Origin: Mycoplasmatota bacterium
GTDB lineage: Bacteria > Bacillota_I > Bacilli_A > Acholeplasmatales > Acholeplasmataceae
DNA length: 64,000 nt
Assembly: GCA_018622495.1 (NCBI GenBank)
Contig: CP076021.1
Coordinates: forward strand, 682,001 to 746,000
Reading direction: 5' to 3'
A program made the translations under genes and the position numbers. This document shows positions 35,951 to 45,898 of this stretch, piece by piece; position 1 is the stretch's first letter, and each line of letters starts with the position of its first letter. The notes under the pieces are model-generated. The model had not been told where the DNA came from, searched no databases, and saw only the letters and a list, made by a program, of their open reading frames with translations.

Positions 35951-36753
35951 AAAGTGCATGGGATAAAGTTCAATTAGCAAGACATCAAAAACGCATCACT
36001 TCAAATAAACTTATTCAATTGTTATTTGATGATTTTATAGAGTTAAAAGGTGATAGATATTATGGGAATGACGAAGCTATCATTGGAGGCATTGCTAAAT
36101 TTAATGGTATTAATGTTACCGTGATTGCTGAAGAAAAGGGAAGATTAACAGCAGATAAAATCAAACATAACTTTGGTATGCCACATCCTGAGGGTTATAG
36201 AAAAGCACTTAGATTAATGAAACAAGCGTAAAAATTTAATCGTCCCATTATTACAATTATTGATACACCAGGTGCATACCCGGGTATTGAAGCTGAAGAA
36301 CGTGGACAAGCAAGAGCAATTGCCAATAATCTTTTTGAAGCTTCACAAATAAAAGTACCAATTATGGTTATTGTATTAAGTGAAGGTGGTTCTGGTGGTG
36401 CACTTGCTATTGGCGTAGGAGATTATATCATGATGTATGAAAATGCTATTTATTCAATATTATCACCTGAAGGATTTGCATCAATCTTATATAAGGATGC
36501 AACTAAAGCATCTTTAGCAGCAAGTGATATGAAACTTACAGCAAAAGATTTACATGATTTAAAGATAGTTGATTATGTCATTAAGGAAAAAGAAGGATTG
36601 CATATAAATCCAAAAGATGGACTTGATCAATTAAAGTCTCAATTATTAAGACAACTTATTAAATTTAGCGAACTAACTAAACTTAAACTTATAGAAAAAA
36701 GATATCAAAAATATAGGAAAATCGGTATTTTTGAAGCAAAGGAGTATAGATGA
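35947..36753 (+). CDS. accA: Acetyl-CoA carboxylase carboxyltransferase alpha subunit with one internal stop
   Basis: The 268-codon frame is complete apart from TAA at 36229-36231 (codon 95) after a GCG codon. The context is LMKQA[22 protein letters not shown]. In other AccA proteins the residue here is Glu (E. coli MAERF). The crotonase fold and [14 protein letters not shown] oxyanion region follow intact. The second part alone could only start at about 36364 and would miss the active-site loop. Since all other operon genes are present and this subunit is required for malonyl-CoA, the stop is either a sequence error or read through. Confidence 0.93.
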
Positions 36754-37676
36754 TGCATTTAACACAAATTAAAATTATTTCTACAGGAAAATATGTTCCG
36801 AAGAAAATACTCACAAATGGAGACTTAGAAAAAATGGTGGAAACATCAAATGAATGGATTGTCTCTAGAACAGGCATCAAAGAACGAAGAATTGCTGAAA
36901 AAGAGTCAGCTACAGATATGGCATATTTTGCTGCATTAGATGCACTTGGTCAAAGCAAACTAAATAAAAACGACATAGATTTGATTATAGTCGCATCCAT
37001 TACTGGTGAACAAATGACACCATCAGTTGCTAATCATGTTCAAAAAATGTTAAATATTAAACATTGTATGAGTTTTGATGTTAATGCAGCATGTACAGGT
37101 TACGTTTATGCTTTAGAAGTCGCAGCTTCATTAATTCAATCAGGAAGTTACAAACATGCGTTAGTCATTGGTTCAGAAAAATTATCTAATGTTTTAGATT
37201 ATACCGATAGAAATACATGTATCTTATTTGGAGATGGTGCAGGTGCAACCATTATTCAAAAAAGTGAAAATCATCAAGCATATTTTTACAATCAATCTAA
37301 AGGTGATGAAACCGATGCATTAACAGTAAAAAAATATATTAAAATGGATGGTCGAAAAGTATTTTTATTTGCAGTAGACGTTATGAAAAAGAGTATTGTA
37401 AAAATATTAGACGATGCGCAATTAACGATTGATGATATTGATGTGATTATTCCACATCAAGCAAATTTAAGAATCATTCAATCAGTTGCTAAATCACTTC
37501 AAATAGATTTAGATAAATTTGAAATTAACTTACAAAATTATGGTAATACTTCAGCAGCAAGTATCCCAATTGCCTTAGATGAATATGCTAAAAAAAATAA
37601 ACAAGCGAAAAATGTTTTACTTGTTGGTTTCGGTGGTGGATTTACTTGGGGATCAGCTATACTTCAAATAAACTAA
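36750..37676 (+). CDS. fabH: Beta-ketoacyl-ACP synthase III
   Basis: A complete 308-residue KAS III that starts fatty-acid chains by condensing acyl-CoA with malonyl-ACP. The catalytic triad is present: Cys115 in VNAACTGYVYALEVA, His in IPHQANLRI and Asn in NYGNTSAASIP. SRTGIKERR near the start is the CoA-binding family motif. It overlaps the accA stop (ATGATG; either methionine may be used). Confidence 0.97.
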   Translation: MMHLTQIKIISTGKYVPKKILTNGDLEKMVETSNEWIVSRTGIKERRIAEKESATDMAYFAALDALGQSKLNKNDIDLIIVASITGEQMTPSVANHVQKMLNIKHCMSFDVNAACTGYVYALEVAASLIQSGSYKHALVIGSEKLSNVLDYTDRNTCILFGDGAGATIIQKSENHQAYFYNQSKGDETDALTVKKYIKMDGRKVFLFAVDVMKKSIVKILDDAQLTIDDIDVIIPHQANLRIIQSVAKSLQIDLDKFEINLQNYGNTSAASIPIALDEYAKKNKQAKNVLLVGFGGGFTWGSAILQIN

Positions 37677-37685
37677 GGAGAATTT

Positions 37686-38618
37686 ATGAAAAATATAACA
37701 GAGTTATTAAAAACAAAATATCCAGTGATTCAAGGTGGTATGGCTAATATTGCAACTGCTCAATTAGCATCAGCAGTATCAAATGCAGGCGGATTAGGTC
37801 TTATAGGTGCTGGTGGATACGATGAAAACTGGGTAAGAGATGAAATTAGAAAAATGAAAAAATTAACTGATAAACCCTTTGGTGTTAATATTATGCTTAT
37901 GAGTCCACATGCGCCGAAAATCGCTCAAATGGTAATTGAAGAAGGAGTTAAAGTTGTCACAACTGGTGCTGGTAGTCCAGGTATATATATGGATCAATGG
38001 AAAGCCAATGATATGGTTGTGATTCCAGTTGTACCTTCGGTTGCACTCGCTAAAAGAATGCAACGTATGGGCGCTGATGCAGTTGTAGTAGAAGGTACAG
38101 AAGCAGGCGGACATATTGGAGAAATAACATCTATGGCGCTTATTCCTCAAGTTGCTGATGCTGTTAATATTCCTGTTATTGGTGCTGGAGGTATTGCTGA
38201 TAAGCGAGGCGTTTTAGCTGCATTTGCTCTTGGCGCTAAAGGTATACAAATTGGAACTGTCTTATTAGCTACTAAAGAGTGTCCGATTCATCTCAATTAT
38301 AAAGAACGTATTGTAAGAGCTAAAGATATAGATAGCATTGTGACTGGTAGAAATACAAAAGCGCCAGTAAGAGTATTAAAAAATCAAATGGCAGTTAAAT
38401 ACATTGAAATGACGAAACAAGGATATGATTTACTTGCTTTAGAAAAATTAACATTAGGTTCACTTAGAAAAGCTGTTTTTGATGGAGATATGGAAAATGG
38501 TTCTATTATGGCAGGGCAAATTGCTGGTTTAGTTAAAGAAATAAAAACTGTTAAGGATGTTTTATCAAGCTTGTTTGATGATGTTAATGCATATAAAGAA
38601 CAATTGGAAGTGATGTAA
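37686..38618 (+). CDS. fabK: Enoyl-ACP reductase II (flavoprotein)
   Basis: A 310-residue FMN-dependent enoyl-ACP reductase of the FabK/nitronate monooxygenase fold. It has PVIQGGMANIATAQLASAVSNAGGLGLIG at the start (shown here as the family's FMN entrance in two halves), TTGAGSPG, VVEGTEAGGHIGE and VIGAGGIADKRG. It catalyses the last reduction of each elongation cycle. No fabI or fabL is in the operon, so FabK is probably the sole enoyl reductase. AGGAG precedes the ATG. Confidence 0.93.
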   Translation: MKNITELLKTKYPVIQGGMANIATAQLASAVSNAGGLGLIGAGGYDENWVRDEIRKMKKLTDKPFGVNIMLMSPHAPKIAQMVIEEGVKVVTTGAGSPGIYMDQWKANDMVVIPVVPSVALAKRMQRMGADAVVVEGTEAGGHIGEITSMALIPQVADAVNIPVIGAGGIADKRGVLAAFALGAKGIQIGTVLLATKECPIHLNYKERIVRAKDIDSIVTGRNTKAPVRVLKNQMAVKYIEMTKQGYDLLALEKLTLGSLRKAVFDGDMENGSIMAGQIAGLVKEIKTVKDVLSSLFDDVNAYKEQLEVM

Positions 38619-39556
38619 TGCATAAATTAGCAATTTGTTTTTCTGGACAAGGTAGTCAATATGAAGGTATGGCTCTAGATTTTTTAGAAAATGATATGTC
38701 ATCAAAAACATTTATTCAACATATTGATCAGTTGTTAAATGAATCATATATACAAAAATTTAATCGCAGAGAATCCATGGAAGATACGAGTGATGTGCAA
38801 CCAATGATTGTGCTTAAGTCCTTATTAGGATTAAATAAATTAGATATTAAATCTTATCAAGTAGATGCATATTTTGGATTTAGTCTAGGAGAGTTTAGTG
38901 CATATGCAGCAGCGGGTGTATTTCAAACGAATGATTTAATACACATTGTTAAAATGAGAGGTTATCATATGCAAGTTTCTAGCATTGAACATCCGGGTTC
39001 AATGGCTGCAATCATAGGACTGGATAAAGAAAAGGTATTAAATGTAATTACGCCTTATCAAAAACAAGGCGTTATCGAAATAGCAAATGAAAATGGCTAT
39101 AAACAATATGTTATTTCTGGAGAGACGAAATTAATCAAAAAAGCTATATTAGACTTAAAAGAAAGTGGTGCTAGACGTGCAATTTTGCTTAATGTGAGTG
39201 GAGCATTTCATACAAGCATGATGCATGATGCAAGTCTTGCGTTTAAAAAAAGCATATCAGCTTTTAAAAGAAAGAGACCTCATACACCTATACTTATGAA
39301 TAAAAATGCATCTTGGTTAAAAGATGATATAGAAGATCATTTAATTAATCAGATGGTTTCACCTGTAAAGTTTGTTGAAATGATACAAAGATTAAAAAAA
39401 GATGGATATACACATATACTTGAAATTGGTCCAGGTAAAGTATTAACAGGACTTATTAAAAAAATTGATTCAGATATAGAAGTTATGAGTTTTGATAAAT
39501 ATGACTCATATGAAAACGTGAAAGGATGGCTTGAAAATAATGGATTTAAAAAATAG
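38618..39556 (+). CDS. fabD: Malonyl-CoA:ACP transacylase
   Basis: A 312-residue transacylase loading malonate onto ACP. It has CFSGQGSQYEGM at the start, the nucleophile Ser89 in GFSLGEFSAYAA and the catalytic His in SGAFHTSMM. Oddity: the usual GHSLG is GFSLG; the His in this elbow is not catalytic but is normally conserved. It shares an A with the fabK stop and overlaps fabG by 17 bases. Confidence 0.94.
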   Translation: MHKLAICFSGQGSQYEGMALDFLENDMSSKTFIQHIDQLLNESYIQKFNRRESMEDTSDVQPMIVLKSLLGLNKLDIKSYQVDAYFGFSLGEFSAYAAAGVFQTNDLIHIVKMRGYHMQVSSIEHPGSMAAIIGLDKEKVLNVITPYQKQGVIEIANENGYKQYVISGETKLIKKAILDLKESGARRAILLNVSGAFHTSMMHDASLAFKKSISAFKRKRPHTPILMNKNASWLKDDIEDHLINQMVSPVKFVEMIQRLKKDGYTHILEIGPGKVLTGLIKKIDSDIEVMSFDKYDSYENVKGWLENNGFKK

Positions 39557-40283
39557 AGTAGCTATAGTGACAGGAGGAGCATCAGGTATCGGCCGTTTTA
39601 TATCATTAGAGTTAGCAAAACAAGGATGCCAAATTGTTGTCAATTATCACCGCAGTATAGATAAAGCTAATTCACTGATTAAAGAAATAGAAGATATGGG
39701 TATTAAAGCTATTGCGGTTCAAGCAAATATAGGATTATTTGATGAAGCGAAAAAATTAGTAGATGCTGCAAAAGATACATTTGGACAAATCGATATTTTA
39801 GTTAATAATGCAGGTATTACATCTGATCAATTAATGCTTCGTATGAAAGAAGAACAATTTGATCAAGTAATTCATACCAACTTAAAAGGTGTTTGGAATA
39901 TGTGTAAACATAGTGCAAGACATATTTTAAAATCTTCACATGGAAGAATCATTAATATTTCTAGTGTTTCAGGTGTTGCTGGTAATGCTGGACAATCAAA
40001 TTATAGTGCATCTAAAGCTGGAGTGATTGGTTTAACTAAAACACTTGCTAAAGAGTTTGCTTCTCGCATGGTCACAGTTAATGCAATTGCACCTGGTTTT
40101 ATTGAAACAAATATGACTGATCAATTAGATGAACAAACTAAACGTTCAATTTTAGAACTAACAGCACTTAAAAGATTTGGACAACCTGAAGAAGTAGCAT
40201 ATGTTGTGCATTTTTTGGCATCAGATAAAGCAGCATACATCACAGGTCAAACACTTGTGGTAGATGGGGGTATGGTGATATAA
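39540..40283 (+). CDS. fabG: 3-oxoacyl-ACP reductase
   Basis: A 247-residue short-chain dehydrogenase with NADPH-binding TGGASGIG, NNAG, catalytic Ser in ISSVSGVAG and the YSASK pair. The C-terminus (SDKAAYITGQTLVVDGGM) is standard FabG. ATG 39540 gives the family start MDLKNRVAIVTGG. Its first codons lie in the end of fabD, so translation is coupled. Confidence 0.96.
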   Translation: MDLKNRVAIVTGGASGIGRFISLELAKQGCQIVVNYHRSIDKANSLIKEIEDMGIKAIAVQANIGLFDEAKKLVDAAKDTFGQIDILVNNAGITSDQLMLRMKEEQFDQVIHTNLKGVWNMCKHSARHILKSSHGRIINISSVSGVAGNAGQSNYSASKAGVIGLTKTLAKEFASRMVTVNAIAPGFIETNMTDQLDEQTKRSILELTALKRFGQPEEVAYVVHFLASDKAAYITGQTLVVDGGMVI

Positions 40284-41525
40284 ATGGAAAAAAGAAGAGT
40301 CGTTGTTACAGGTATGGGACTAGTAAGTCCTTTAGGTAATGATGTAGAGACATCATTTAAACATATGATAGAAGGTAAGAATGGTATTGATTTTATTACA
40401 CTTTTTGACACTACAAATTGGAAAGTTAAAATAGCTGGTGAAGTTAAAAATCTTAACTTTGAAGACTTTATGGAAAAAAGAGAAATAAGAAGATCTGATC
40501 GTGTAACTAATCTTGCACTTGTCGCTGCAAAAGAAGCTTATGAACAATCAGGATTAAAAGAAATTGAAGATCCTTTTAGATTTGCAACTTATATTGGAAG
40601 TGGGATTGGTGGTTTAACAACAATATACCAAGAAACTAAAACATCTGTTGAAAGAGGACAACATAGAATTTCACCATTTTTTATTCCAAATTCAATCATT
40701 AATATGGTAGGTGCTAAAGTTGGTATTAAATATCAAGCAAAAGGTGGGAATCTTCCATCAGTTACTGCTTGTTCAGCAGCTACTAACTCTATTGGTGAAG
40801 CTTTTAGAGCGATTCGTGATGGTTATATTGATATTGCAATAACAGGTGGTTCAGAAGCACCTGTTAATGATTTAGGATTGGGTGGCTTTTCAAGTTTAAA
40901 AGCACTTGATTTTTCAAACGATCCAAATATCGCATCACGACCATTTGATAAAACTAGAAGTGGTTTTGTGATTGCTGAGGGTGCGGGTATCTTAATTTTA
41001 GAAACATATGAGCATGCAAAGAAAAGAAAAGCAAATATACTTGCAGAAATTGTAGGATATGCAACCACTTCAGATGCATTTCATATGACAGCACCAGATG
41101 CGTAAGCTGCAGGGATAACTGCATGTATTGATCTTGCATTAAAAGATGCACAAATGGATTATCATCAAATGGGATATGTTAATGCGCATGGAACATCAAC
41201 AATATTAAATGATAAGTTAGAAACATTAGGATTAAAAAAAGCATTTAAAGATCATGCTAAAGATTTACTTATTAGTTCAACAAAATCGATGACAGGTCAT
41301 GCTTTAGGTGCTGCAGGTGCTATAGAATCAATTGCGGTGATCAAAGCATTGCAAACGTCTCTTATTCCACCAACAATTCATTACAAAGAATTTGATGAAG
41401 ATTGTGATTTGAATTATGTTCCAAATACATTTGTTAAAAAAGATATAACTTATGGAATGAATATAAATATTGGATTTGGTGGACAAAATGCTGCCGTAAT
41501 ATTTAAAAAAGGAGAAGACATGTGA
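40284..41525 (+). CDS. fabF: Beta-ketoacyl-ACP synthase II with one internal stop
   Basis: A 413-codon frame interrupted only by TAA at 41103-41105 (codon 274) after GCG, in HMTAPDA-stop-AAGITACI. The catalytic Cys163 (TACSAAT) lies before it. Both catalytic His (NAHGTST and GHALGAAGA) lie after it, so a truncated product would be dead. The residue at this place fits Glu but is less conserved than in accA. FabF is the only elongating ketoacyl synthase in the operon. It follows fabG directly, and its TGA stop overlaps the GTG of fabZ. Confidence 0.93.
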
Positions 41526-41950
41526 AATTAAATAAAGAAGAAATAAAAAAAATTATTCCACATAGAGATCCGTTTTTACTGGTAGATGAAATTATAGAAT
41601 TGAAATCAATGGATTATGCAATTGGTATTAAGCAACTCACTGGAAAAGAATATTATTTTGAAGGTCATTTTCCAGGAAAACCAGTGATGCCAGGTGTCAT
41701 TATTTTAGAATCCATTGCACAAGTAGGTGCGGTCATTATATTATCAGCTGAAAAATTTGCTGGTAAGATAGCATATTTTACAGGTGTTAAAAATGCTAAA
41801 TTTAGAAAAAGTGTTGTACCAGGTGATCGTTTAGAACTAAAATGTACAATGACTAAAGTTAAGGGTGTATTTGGTTTTGGTCGAGCTGAAGCTTTTGTTG
41901 GAAATGATTTAGTATGTGAAGCTGATATATCATTTGCTATTGGTGCATAA
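41522..41950 (+). CDS. fabZ: 3-hydroxyacyl-ACP dehydratase
   Basis: A 142-residue hot-dog-fold dehydratase starting at GTG 41522. It has IIPHRDPFLLVDEI, then the catalytic His in GHFPGKPVMPGVI and the Glu in ILESIAQ. It makes enoyl-ACP for FabK. It overlaps fabF by four bases and birA by one. Confidence 0.96.
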   Translation: MKLNKEEIKKIIPHRDPFLLVDEIIELKSMDYAIGIKQLTGKEYYFEGHFPGKPVMPGVIILESIAQVGAVIILSAEKFAGKIAYFTGVKNAKFRKSVVPGDRLELKCTMTKVKGVFGFGRAEAFVGNDLVCEADISFAIGA

Positions 41951-42465
41951 TGGCATATAAACACATACATTTTAAATCAATTGAATCTACTAATGATTAC
42001 GCAAAAGATCATTTTAAAGAACTTTCAAATTTTACATTTATAACAAGTGATTATCAAAGTAGTGGTAGAGGTCAATTTGATCATCAATGGATTTCTGAAA
42101 AAAACAAAAATATATTATTAAGTTTAATATTAAAAGAACAAGAAAATATAGATATGAAAACACTTCAAATGAATGTATTGGAAATATTGATTGAATTTTT
42201 CAAGTCATATGATATCAACGTTAGATTTAAAGCACCTAATGATTTATATGTAAAAGATAAAAAAATTTGTGGATTGCTTATTGAAACGTCTTTTACGGGT
42301 CATCAATGTCAATATATTGTGATTGGCATGGGGATTAATATTAATCAAACTACATTTAAAGATTTTGAAGCAACCTCATTAAAAACGATTAATAAAGTAG
42401 ATTATAATCTCAAAGAGATTAGAAATAAACTGATGACAGATTTAAATCAATTGAATAAAATATAA
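41950..42465 (+). CDS. birA: Biotin-[acetyl-CoA-carboxylase] ligase, no DNA-binding domain
   Basis: A 171-residue class I biotin protein ligase. It begins directly with the catalytic core (HFKSIESTNDYAKDH), then YQSSGRGQFDHQW, the biotinyl-AMP site KAPNDLYVKDKKICGLLIE and GIGININQT. It lacks the N-terminal helix-turn-helix of bifunctional BirA, so it cannot repress biotin genes. As last gene of the operon it modifies Lys114 of AccB, linking enzyme and substrate in one transcript. Confidence 0.93.
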   Translation: MAYKHIHFKSIESTNDYAKDHFKELSNFTFITSDYQSSGRGQFDHQWISEKNKNILLSLILKEQENIDMKTLQMNVLEILIEFFKSYDINVRFKAPNDLYVKDKKICGLLIETSFTGHQCQYIVIGMGININQTTFKDFEATSLKTINKVDYNLKEIRNKLMTDLNQLNKI

Positions 42466-42466
42466 G

Positions 42467-42497
42467 AAATACATGTAAATATTGCATGTATTTTTAT
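42467..42497 (+). terminator. Terminator of the acc-fab-birA operon
   Basis: AAATACATG and CATGTATTT arms around a nine-base loop, followed by a T-rich tract right after birA. Confidence 0.8.
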
Positions 42498-42563
42498 TTA
42501 TTTGTTCATATGTTCATCTTTTAATCAATATGTAATATGGTATAATAAAAATGAGGTAATTTT

Positions 42564-44585
42564 ATGAAAAATATATATTTATTGTTCTATGAACAACAAA
42601 CAAGAAAACTGCATAAAGACTTAACTGGCGAGGTAGATTTAACACAATATCCATATATTGTTTATGAAGAACCTTTTTATAAATTAAAATCGTTTATATT
42701 AATCGGTCGATTAGATCGAAAAGCAAGTTTTGGTTTTTTAAGACAAGAAGTCGAAGATGTGTATATCGATAAAGATGGTTTAATTGATGCGATGCACGAT
42801 GATATTGTTTTATTAGATATTTCTAAAAATGCAAAAATCGTTCAAATTGTTGAACGAGCATTAAAAACTATAGTTGCAACCATTAAGAAAAGAAAAAATG
42901 GGATTAAATACTTTACAGATGTTTATTTAGATAAAAGATTAGATGTTGAACCATATGATCATTTAGTTCAAGGGCATGTTGTGATGCTTGAAGTATTACA
43001 TATTACTAAACAAAAAATATTTGCAAAAGTAGATCATATTATTGGTCATGTTAATGACCCTGATATTGAAACTTTAAAAATAGTAAGTTCTTATAATTGG
43101 CCAACTGAATTTGATAGTGAGTTATTAGATTCTATTGATGATATAAAAATTAATATGGAACAAGAAAGAAAAGAACGCTTAGATTTTACAAAACACTTAA
43201 CAGTGACTATTGATGGTCTAGATGCTAAAGATTTAGATGATGCTATTAGTTTAACTGTTAAAGACAATATATATTACTTAGGTGTTCATATTGCTGATGT
43301 TAGCCATTATGTAAGACAAAATAGTAAATTAGACAAAATGGCATATGCAAGAGCAACTTCAGTCTACTTAGCAGATAGAGTGATTCCTATGTTGCCACAT
43401 GTTTTATCAAATGATTGGTGTTCATTAAATCCAGATGAGGAAAAATTAACATTATCATGTTTAATGAAACTTGATGAAAACGGTCATATCATTGATCATG
43501 AAATTCATAAATCAATTATTATTAGTGATAGAAGAATGAATTATGATGAAGTTAATCAATTTATTAACGAAGACAAACCTTTAGGCAATAAAGAGATAGA
43601 AGATATGATTATACATATGAATGAATTATCTCAAAAGCTTAAAGTTTTAAGACGTAAACGTGGAGAAATAGAATTTGAATCAAGAGAATTAGGGTTCAAG
43701 GTTGATGAAGATGGACGTGTCACTGATATATATGAACGCATAACACAAGATGCTGAGCAATTAATTGAATCATTTATGTTAGCTGCAAATGAAACAGTCG
43801 CAGAACATATGTATCATGTAGAATTACCTACTTTATATCGTATTCATGAAAAACCAGATGTAGGTAAACTACAAATGGCGCTACAATCGATTTCTAAATT
43901 AGGTTTTAAATTTGATCATAAAAATATTAGTGATCCACATACATTACAAAAAATCACTAAACAAACAGCAGAAACTAGAATTGGACCGATTGTTCATATG
44001 CTATTGTTAAGATCAATGCAAAAAGCAAAATATTCACATCAATTAGATATTCATTTTGGATTGGGTGCTAAATATTATACACATTTCACATCACCAATTA
44101 GAAGATATCCAGATCTTATGTTACATAGACTTATTCACTTATTTGTTTTAAACGAATCTAAGCAATATCAAAAAGATTTAGGTTTTTATGAACAAATGAT
44201 GGATACAGTCGCAAATCATACATCTGATCAAGAAAGAAAAGCTATTCAACTTGAAAGAGATGTAGCGAAGCTTAAGAGTTGTGAATATATGCAAAATCAA
44301 ATCGATGAAGAATTCCCTGCGACAATAACACAAATGATGCCATCAGGTATGTTTGTGACGCTTGATAAAGGTATAGAAGGATTTGTACCATTAAGACTTT
44401 TAAATGATTACTATCATTATAATGAAAATTATTTAATGTTTGTTGGCCGAAAAGGACAACGCTATAAATTAGGTGATATGATAAAAGTTAGATTAGTCTC
44501 AGTCGATATGATTGAAAGAAAAATGGATTTTGATATAGTAGAAAAACAAAAGAAGGTAAAGCATGAAAATCATCGCACAAAATAA
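42564..44585 (+). CDS. rnr: Ribonuclease R
   Basis: A 673-residue RNB-family 3'-5' exoribonuclease. Cold-shock/OB domains occupy about 1-200. The RNB catalytic domain contains TIDGLDAKDLDDAISL with the metal-binding aspartates and YTHFTSPIRRYPDLMLHRL. An S1 domain lies at the end (SGMFVTLDKGIEGFVPL). It degrades structured RNA and works with SmpB/tmRNA in ribosome rescue. It overlaps smpB by 23 bases, the usual rnr-smpB pair. Confidence 0.96.
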   Translation: MKNIYLLFYEQQTRKLHKDLTGEVDLTQYPYIVYEEPFYKLKSFILIGRLDRKASFGFLRQEVEDVYIDKDGLIDAMHDDIVLLDISKNAKIVQIVERALKTIVATIKKRKNGIKYFTDVYLDKRLDVEPYDHLVQGHVVMLEVLHITKQKIFAKVDHIIGHVNDPDIETLKIVSSYNWPTEFDSELLDSIDDIKINMEQERKERLDFTKHLTVTIDGLDAKDLDDAISLTVKDNIYYLGVHIADVSHYVRQNSKLDKMAYARATSVYLADRVIPMLPHVLSNDWCSLNPDEEKLTLSCLMKLDENGHIIDHEIHKSIIISDRRMNYDEVNQFINEDKPLGNKEIEDMIIHMNELSQKLKVLRRKRGEIEFESRELGFKVDEDGRVTDIYERITQDAEQLIESFMLAANETVAEHMYHVELPTLYRIHEKPDVGKLQMALQSISKLGFKFDHKNISDPHTLQKITKQTAETRIGPIVHMLLLRSMQKAKYSHQLDIHFGLGAKYYTHFTSPIRRYPDLMLHRLIHLFVLNESKQYQKDLGFYEQMMDTVANHTSDQERKAIQLERDVAKLKSCEYMQNQIDEEFPATITQMMPSGMFVTLDKGIEGFVPLRLLNDYYHYNENYLMFVGRKGQRYKLGDMIKVRLVSVDMIERKMDFDIVEKQKKVKHENHRTK

Positions 44586-45006
44586 AAAAGCGTATCATGA
44601 CTATTTTATTGAAGAAACATTTGAAGCAGGTATTCAATTAAAAGGTAGCGAGATAAAATCAATACGCTTAGGAAAAGTGAATCTTAGTGATACGCATGTG
44701 ACTTTTAAAGATAATGAAGCCTTTGTTTTAAACATGCATATTGCAAAATATGATTATTCAAGTTTATTTAATCATGAAGAAACTAGAACAAGAAAATTAT
44801 TATTACATAAAAATCAAATATTAAAACTCTATAGTCAAACAAAAATTAAAGGTTTATCTGTCATCCCTTTGAAACTATATTTAAAAGATGGATTATGTAA
44901 AATGGAAATTGGCTTAGCAAAAGGGAAAAAAGATTATGATAAGCGACACACTTTAAAAGAAAAAGATATGAAGAAAAGAATGGAAAAATCATTGAAAGTA
45001 AGGTGA
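44563..45006 (+). CDS. smpB: SsrA-binding protein
   Basis: A 147-residue SmpB that binds tmRNA for trans-translation. Typical blocks are AYHDYFIEETFEAGIQLKGSEIKSIR (split as AYHDYFIEE and GIQLKGSEIKSIR), HIAKYDYSS, RTRKLLLHKNQI and the basic C-terminal tail. No ssrA gene was seen nearby. Confidence 0.96.
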   Translation: MKIIAQNKKAYHDYFIEETFEAGIQLKGSEIKSIRLGKVNLSDTHVTFKDNEAFVLNMHIAKYDYSSLFNHEETRTRKLLLHKNQILKLYSQTKIKGLSVIPLKLYLKDGLCKMEIGLAKGKKDYDKRHTLKEKDMKKRMEKSLKVR

Positions 45007-45010
45007 ACTA

Positions 45011-45898
45011 ATGGATTATAAAATTGGTTTAGCTCTTGGCGGGGGCGGTGCTAGAGGTAGTTTTCAAATCGGAGTTTTTAAAGTTTTATTAGAACTAGAT
45101 ATTATGAAAAATGTTAAGTTTGTTTCAGGAACATCTATTGGATCGATTAATGCTTTAATGGTCATGAATCATAAATCGTTTGATGAAATGATTGAAGTTT
45201 GGAAAAAATTTGATAATTCTGGTATTTATGGTGATGGTCCTGATCGTTTTAAAATGGATAAAAAAGGTATTTTTTCAATTAAAGATTTATATAAAATCAT
45301 TAAGGAAGATTTCTCTATCAAAGATATTAAAAATAGTGAAGTAAAAGGATTTGCTACTGCTGTAAAAATTCCACACGCATCAATGGCAGATCAAATGAAT
45401 TTATTGAAGATGGAAAAGACTGTCTTTCATTTAAATGACATGGACGATCCAACAAAAGGTGCTTTAGCAAGTGCTTCAATGCCTGTGTTGTTTGGTTCAT
45501 CAGATGTTAAAGATGAGCATTATATTGATGGAGGTGTAAAAGATAATTTACCGATACAACCATTAATTGAAGAAGGCTGTGAGATTATTATATCTGTACC
45601 TCTTCAAGGTTCACTTCATCCTAAAAAATATAGAAACAATGATGTGTTACTTGTCAATATAGAACCTCATCTTTTATTTAATCCTTTACTCATTGATGTC
45701 ATTAACTTTGATCCTAAACTTATTGAGCATCGTATTGAGTATGGAGATATGCTTGCAAATTTTATATTTGATAAATTGCACGATCAAAAAATATTTGATC
45801 GAAATACAAAAAAATGGATGAAACCAGAAGGTTTTAAATATATAAGAATCTCTAGAGATGAAGAATTTAAATTAAAATTTTTAACGAAAGGTAATTAA
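45011..45898 (+). CDS. Patatin-like phospholipase
   Basis: A 295-residue patatin-domain hydrolase with the oxyanion hole LALGGGGARGSFQIG (about residues 7-21), nucleophile Ser in SGTSIGSINAL and catalytic Asp in YIDGGVKDNLPI. Members are lipid acyl hydrolases. It has no signal peptide and so probably acts inside the cell. It shares a base with the following PAP2 gene, suggesting joint lipid turnover. Confidence 0.93.
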   Translation: MDYKIGLALGGGGARGSFQIGVFKVLLELDIMKNVKFVSGTSIGSINALMVMNHKSFDEMIEVWKKFDNSGIYGDGPDRFKMDKKGIFSIKDLYKIIKEDFSIKDIKNSEVKGFATAVKIPHASMADQMNLLKMEKTVFHLNDMDDPTKGALASASMPVLFGSSDVKDEHYIDGGVKDNLPIQPLIEEGCEIIISVPLQGSLHPKKYRNNDVLLVNIEPHLLFNPLLIDVINFDPKLIEHRIEYGDMLANFIFDKLHDQKIFDRNTKKWMKPEGFKYIRISRDEEFKLKFLTKGN

